64,000 nt of DNA from Spisula solida. Lineage: Eukaryota; Mollusca; Bivalvia; Venerida; Mactridae. The notes below the pieces were generated by a model. It did not search any database. It saw nothing but the letters and a program-made list of their open reading frames with translations, and was not told the origin of the DNA. Below, one piece after another: positions 60,060 to 64,000 of this stretch. The position numbers and the translations under genes are program-made. Position 1 is the stretch's first letter. Each line of letters starts with the position of its first letter. Location of the stretch: positions 34,738,760 to 34,802,759 of the forward strand of contig OX365947.1 of the NCBI GenBank assembly GCA_947247005.1. The letters run 5' to 3'.

Positions 60060-60530
60060 AGCAATCCACCAAACCTGGCACCAGCCGCGCAATAACCTAA
60101 CACCAACCATAAAAAAACTTCACACCAACCATAGAATAACCTGACCCAAACCGCGCAATAACCCGACATCAACCATGCAATAACCTGACCCCAATCATAC
60201 AATAACCTGACACCAACCATGCAATAACCTGACACTAACCATGCAATAACCTGACATCAACCATGCAATAACCTGACACCAACCATGTATTAACTTGACA
60301 CCAACCGCGCAATAACCAGACACCCACCAACTAATTACCTGACATCAACCATGCAATAACTCGACACCAACCATGCAATAACCTGACACCAACCATGCAA
60401 TAACCTGACACCAGCCATTCAATAACCCGATACTAACCATTAAATAACTTGACACCAATCAAGCAATAACTTGACACCAACAATAAAATAACCTGACACA
60501 ACACTAAAATAACCTGACATAAACCATTCA
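60060..60530. repeat. Minisatellite, about 22 bp unit
   Basis: About 20 units of AACCTGACACCAACCATGCA plus AT, with GCGC/ATGC variants. It is non-coding. Open frames on the minus strand in this stretch are repeat artefacts. Confidence 0.85.
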
Positions 60531-61770
60531 GTCACTGTATTACACTTACCGGACCTATTGATTTAAAGTCGGCTCCAAAAGAACAACATATATGAATCAT
60601 GTCTGCAATGAATTGGTAAACATTAGTACATGTACCTCATTATTAAGTCCTTCTTGAAGCCATTTAAAACCGAACTTCCTGGTAGGGTAGGTCTTTAAAA
60701 TGAAAATAATTATAAATAAAATACCCCATCTTCATCATTGTAACAGCCTTTAAAGGTAGCTACTGCAGTTTTGACCCGAAAACCAGTTTTCTAACAACGG
60801 GCTAATTTACATTCAATCAAGACAGATTTACAAATATTAACCCAAAATATGAAAGATACCTACGCGTTTCAATAGAATAATATTGTACTTTTACCAGTTT
60901 CCACAAACCGAAAGTGCTAGCGTGCAGGGAGTCTTCGAACTTTTTTGAATATGAGAGATCATGTTTGTATACAAAGGGATTAGTACCACCAGCTAGCTAT
61001 TGGAGGATGGCAGGTTTTTATTGTTCATTCATCCAATAGTAATTAGCTGGTGGACATTTTGCATATGAATACGGTGATCTCTCCTATTGTCTCTAATGCT
61101 TAACATGCTAACGGTCTCAGCACAGGGTGTTGGTTCTTTGTACGTACTGTATGTTGGTGATGAATTAGGAGATATTATGAAATGCTTGCGAACACATCTT
61201 AAAAATACACTCAGTCAGTTAAGGATATACCCTGTTCCATAGTTAATACAAATTCATACTCATATTTTTATATCCGTTCTAAACTTTATAACCCAAAATT
61301 GCTTAGCTGAATATTTTCTGATTTCAGAAATAAGATGTACATGTACGCTCAATCACGAATACAATGATATATTATTGAGTCAGTAGTTTGAAAATCCAAC
61401 TAATTTTAATTTTAAACAAAATCCTTACAACTACTTTACTAAGTGTTTGTTTGATTTTACCGACATGTACGGGCCAGACCGTAAGAGCTCGACTTTTAAT
61501 CTGTTTATTCAAGTTGCGATGTATTGTTGATTATTATGCAAATAGGCATGAATGCGATCAGTACAATGCATTTTTGAATGCGATTGGAAGTGCACCGCCG
61601 GTAACCGCCTGCTTTAGTACACACAGAGACAGTGTCGTGTTTTTATGACACTAACAAATAAACCTTTAAGTTATTGGCTTATTAGGATCGAAATAGTAAG
61701 CTTTGAGACTGGTCGCGCTCGACAGGAGACCACATTTTTGAAAGAGTCTAAGGTTTCCATTATGAAATTC
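60531..61770. other. Intergenic sequence, no gene recognised
   Basis: This stretch contains an inverted pair, 'TACCACCAGCTAGCTATTGG' near 60980 and 'CCAATAGTAATTAGCTGGTG' near 61030, a hairpin of about 70 bp. An 86-codon open frame (61388-61648, plus) starts with a hydrophobic stretch but has no other support. Confidence 0.4.
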
Positions 61771-61774
61771 AAAA

Positions 61775-61885
61775 TGACCTTTGTTGACAGGTATCCGTTA
61801 TTGACCGTTGTTGACAGATAACCGTTATTGACCGTTGTTGACAGATAACCGTTATTGACCGTTGTTGACAGGTAACCGTTATTAC
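61775..61885. repeat. Short tandem repeat, about 27 bp unit, four copies
   Basis: Units of TTGTTGACAGGTAACCGTTA plus TTGACCG, with GATA/GGTA variants. Confidence 0.8.
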
Positions 61886-64000
61886 GAGGTGACCGTTAGA
61901 AAGTGTATGATTGTATACGTACTTTATTTAAAGAACACTTACATAGGCTGTTTGATTTGATTGTTTATGTGCACGTGCTCGACTTAAAACAAACTCGATC
62001 TCAAATGCATTTCGTGTTTGCATATTCGTCTTACTATCTTTTTATGATAAAACCATTTTACCAAAAAACCTCAGAACATTATAAGGTGTCTTAATAAATG
62101 CACATATATTACAAATATTGCTTCTCGAAATGAGTTTTTGCTCCAAGATAACACGTTGTAAATTGTTCAGTAGTCAATATATTGTACAATTACATCAAAG
62201 ACATCTAGTACAGACGTGACAATTTTATAGCATATAACTGTTCAATACAAGCCTGCTATCTTAAAACCGTTCGGTCATGGAAAGTGCAAACATGTTGGAA
62301 AAATATTGAATATCAATAAAATTGTAATTTACAACGAGGAAACAACAGGAGTATTGGAAACAGTAGGGAGAGTCTCACCTGGTTTTATCCAGTAGCATAA
62401 AGCTATATTTGCAAATCGTTAATAATTCCAAGCAATTGTTTATAATATCAGTGCAAAATCCTTTTCCGTAATATCCAAAGTATTCGCGCAATTAGGAAAC
62501 AAATTATTCAATGGTCTCTCATGATTATGTCAGTTTCACATGTAACGTTTGTAACTTATTAATCCTGAAAACACACAAATAAGTTCCATATGTATGCACT
62601 GGATAGAGAAATACACCTGACCAGGAAAGAAACTTCCCACCCACAGTAGACCGTGATCGAAAGTGTTAAATTTACAATGGGTTTCTTTTATTCAAACACT
62701 CCACACCCATGTTTCATTCATACTGGCTTAAATTAGAAGATCGTAATTCCACAGGAGTTTCTAGACCCGTAAACTATTGGTCAACTCCGCTACAAGAATA
62801 CAATAGCGTAGTTTCAGCTCCGCTGACCACCCTACGGCGTATGGATTACGATGTTGTAATATTCGCCTGCCCACTTAAGATTTTTGCAATAACTTAACTC
62901 GTGTGGGTTTATCTATCAGTCGTTTGCTTTTTTAAAATTATCGACTTATGATTTAAATTCATGTAATACTTTGTTGTTTAATTAAATAACAGTTTGTCAT
63001 AATCTTAGATTTGTCACATTTAATGAAATATGTGATATAAGTCTCTGTTTAGTAAAGTTAAAGCGCTTATTACATGAATATCGACTTAGTTTTAATACAT
63101 ATAACATGAAATATACAAAATATATAAGATTTCCTTATCAACAATTTCTTAAATACTAATACTGGTCATGGTCAAGCAATTTAACAGCAAAATGTGCGTT
63201 GTTAAATGTTGCAAAATAATTTGTTTCAACACCATTCCAAATTCGCATCTTAATGTTTTATTAATGACTATAGGCCTAACATTTTCTTTTGAATTATCCA
63301 GTTTGATCTTAATAAACTGTTTCCGTGGCGATTACCATGTCAGAAGGATTGATACGAACAGATATTGGTCATTGTTTGCCCTTAAACAATATTTCTATAT
63401 GGAAAACTAGACTTTATATAACTGACCAAATAAATTATTTATCAATAATGAAATCTGTAACGACGCTCTGGTCCGTGAAAGCGAGACACCTCGATCGTGT
63501 ATAATGGCCGTCTGGGAACGTTCGGTAGTGTATAAAATCCGGTCACCATTATTTCATTTAATCTGAACTTTCAAAAGAGATTAAGGGCGGTTCCTACATA
63601 TAGTAAATACTTACAAAAGGTTTAAGTGATCATTAAGTAAAACGTAGAGGATTAACCCTATTCTTTAAGCCCCGTGTGTGAGTTGGGGTGTCAATCTTCC
63701 ATAAGATCCTCAACAATGCACAATGATGCAGAAAAATAGCTATGCACAAAGAATATTATTATATTTGGTCCATATATAAGTAAGAATGAAGAACTGCGTT
63801 TATTTAGGTCAGCCATCTGTATACATAACTCGATGAACACAAACATTGTACTTTTATTTATTAGTAAATTATTACTAGTAATTTGTTGATTTATTATATA
63901 GTGTATTTCTGAGTATTTATCTTAGTGGATATAATAAGCTATTGATGGAATTTGCCTCTTTATCTGATTAAAATGTTCAAAACAGTAAAATATATGCGTT
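61886..64000. other. Right end of window, no gene recognised
   Basis: AT-rich sequence. A weak family-B-like fragment ('ACTGGCTTAAATTAGAAGAT', about 62725) is the only repeat that I can suggest. Short open frames here (up to about 80 codons) show no domain or exon structure. Confidence 0.4.

Noticed and set aside
61388..61648. 86-codon open frame with hydrophobic N-terminus
   Set aside because: It could suggest a small secreted protein, but there are no supporting exons, cysteine pattern or promoter. It is best treated as chance.

Overview
This window is AT-rich animal nuclear DNA: two intron-rich protein genes in convergent (tail-to-tail) orientation, with introns and flanks full of short non-autonomous transposons, tRNA-derived SINEs, minisatellites and a dead LINE. 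The repeat style (a tRNA-headed SINE, the 'CCCCCGC ... GTCCGTCCGTC' element, many small TIR elements) and the gene types fit a mollusc, probably a bivalve. That assignment is inference; nothing here fixes a species.

Left part (1-10686, plus strand): the last ten coding exons (545 codons plus stop) of a cilia and flagella associated protein best matched to CFAP44/WDR52. They encode the C-terminal coiled coil with an acidic insert. The 4.7 kb last intron holds a large minisatellite of 33-37 bp units. Between the two genes (10690-16900) lies a second minisatellite (about 31 bp unit), split by a degraded non-LTR retrotransposon.

Right part (about 16.9-53.1 kb, minus strand): one very large gene that I could assemble exon by exon. 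Forty-one coding exons from ATG at 53087 to 20606 join with intact reading frame and give 3492 codons. The order is signal peptide, about 1.2 kb-residue Thr/Ser mucin domain in a single 3.7 kb exon, NIDO, AMOP, VWD, a linker, about 27 EGF-like modules, a short microexon, a SEA-like juxtamembrane region, one transmembrane helix and a cytoplasmic tail of about 105 residues. This is the layout of MUC4-type transmembrane mucins and the coral 'mucin-like protein'. The extreme C-terminus is uncertain because the next likely exon puts a stop codon immediately after the splice.

53.1-64.0 kb is the upstream flank of the mucin gene. I see no protein gene there, only a TATA-like site, a near-perfect 90 bp palindrome, a mariner-like TIR element, several minisatellites and SINE or MITE copies.

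The most noteworthy observations are: six extra copies of a splice acceptor plus exon start in tandem beside an EGF exon; the two-register mucin array; the LINE inserted inside a minisatellite; several MITE families with clear TIRs; a roughly 530 bp foldback; and three hammerhead-core-like motifs in introns.
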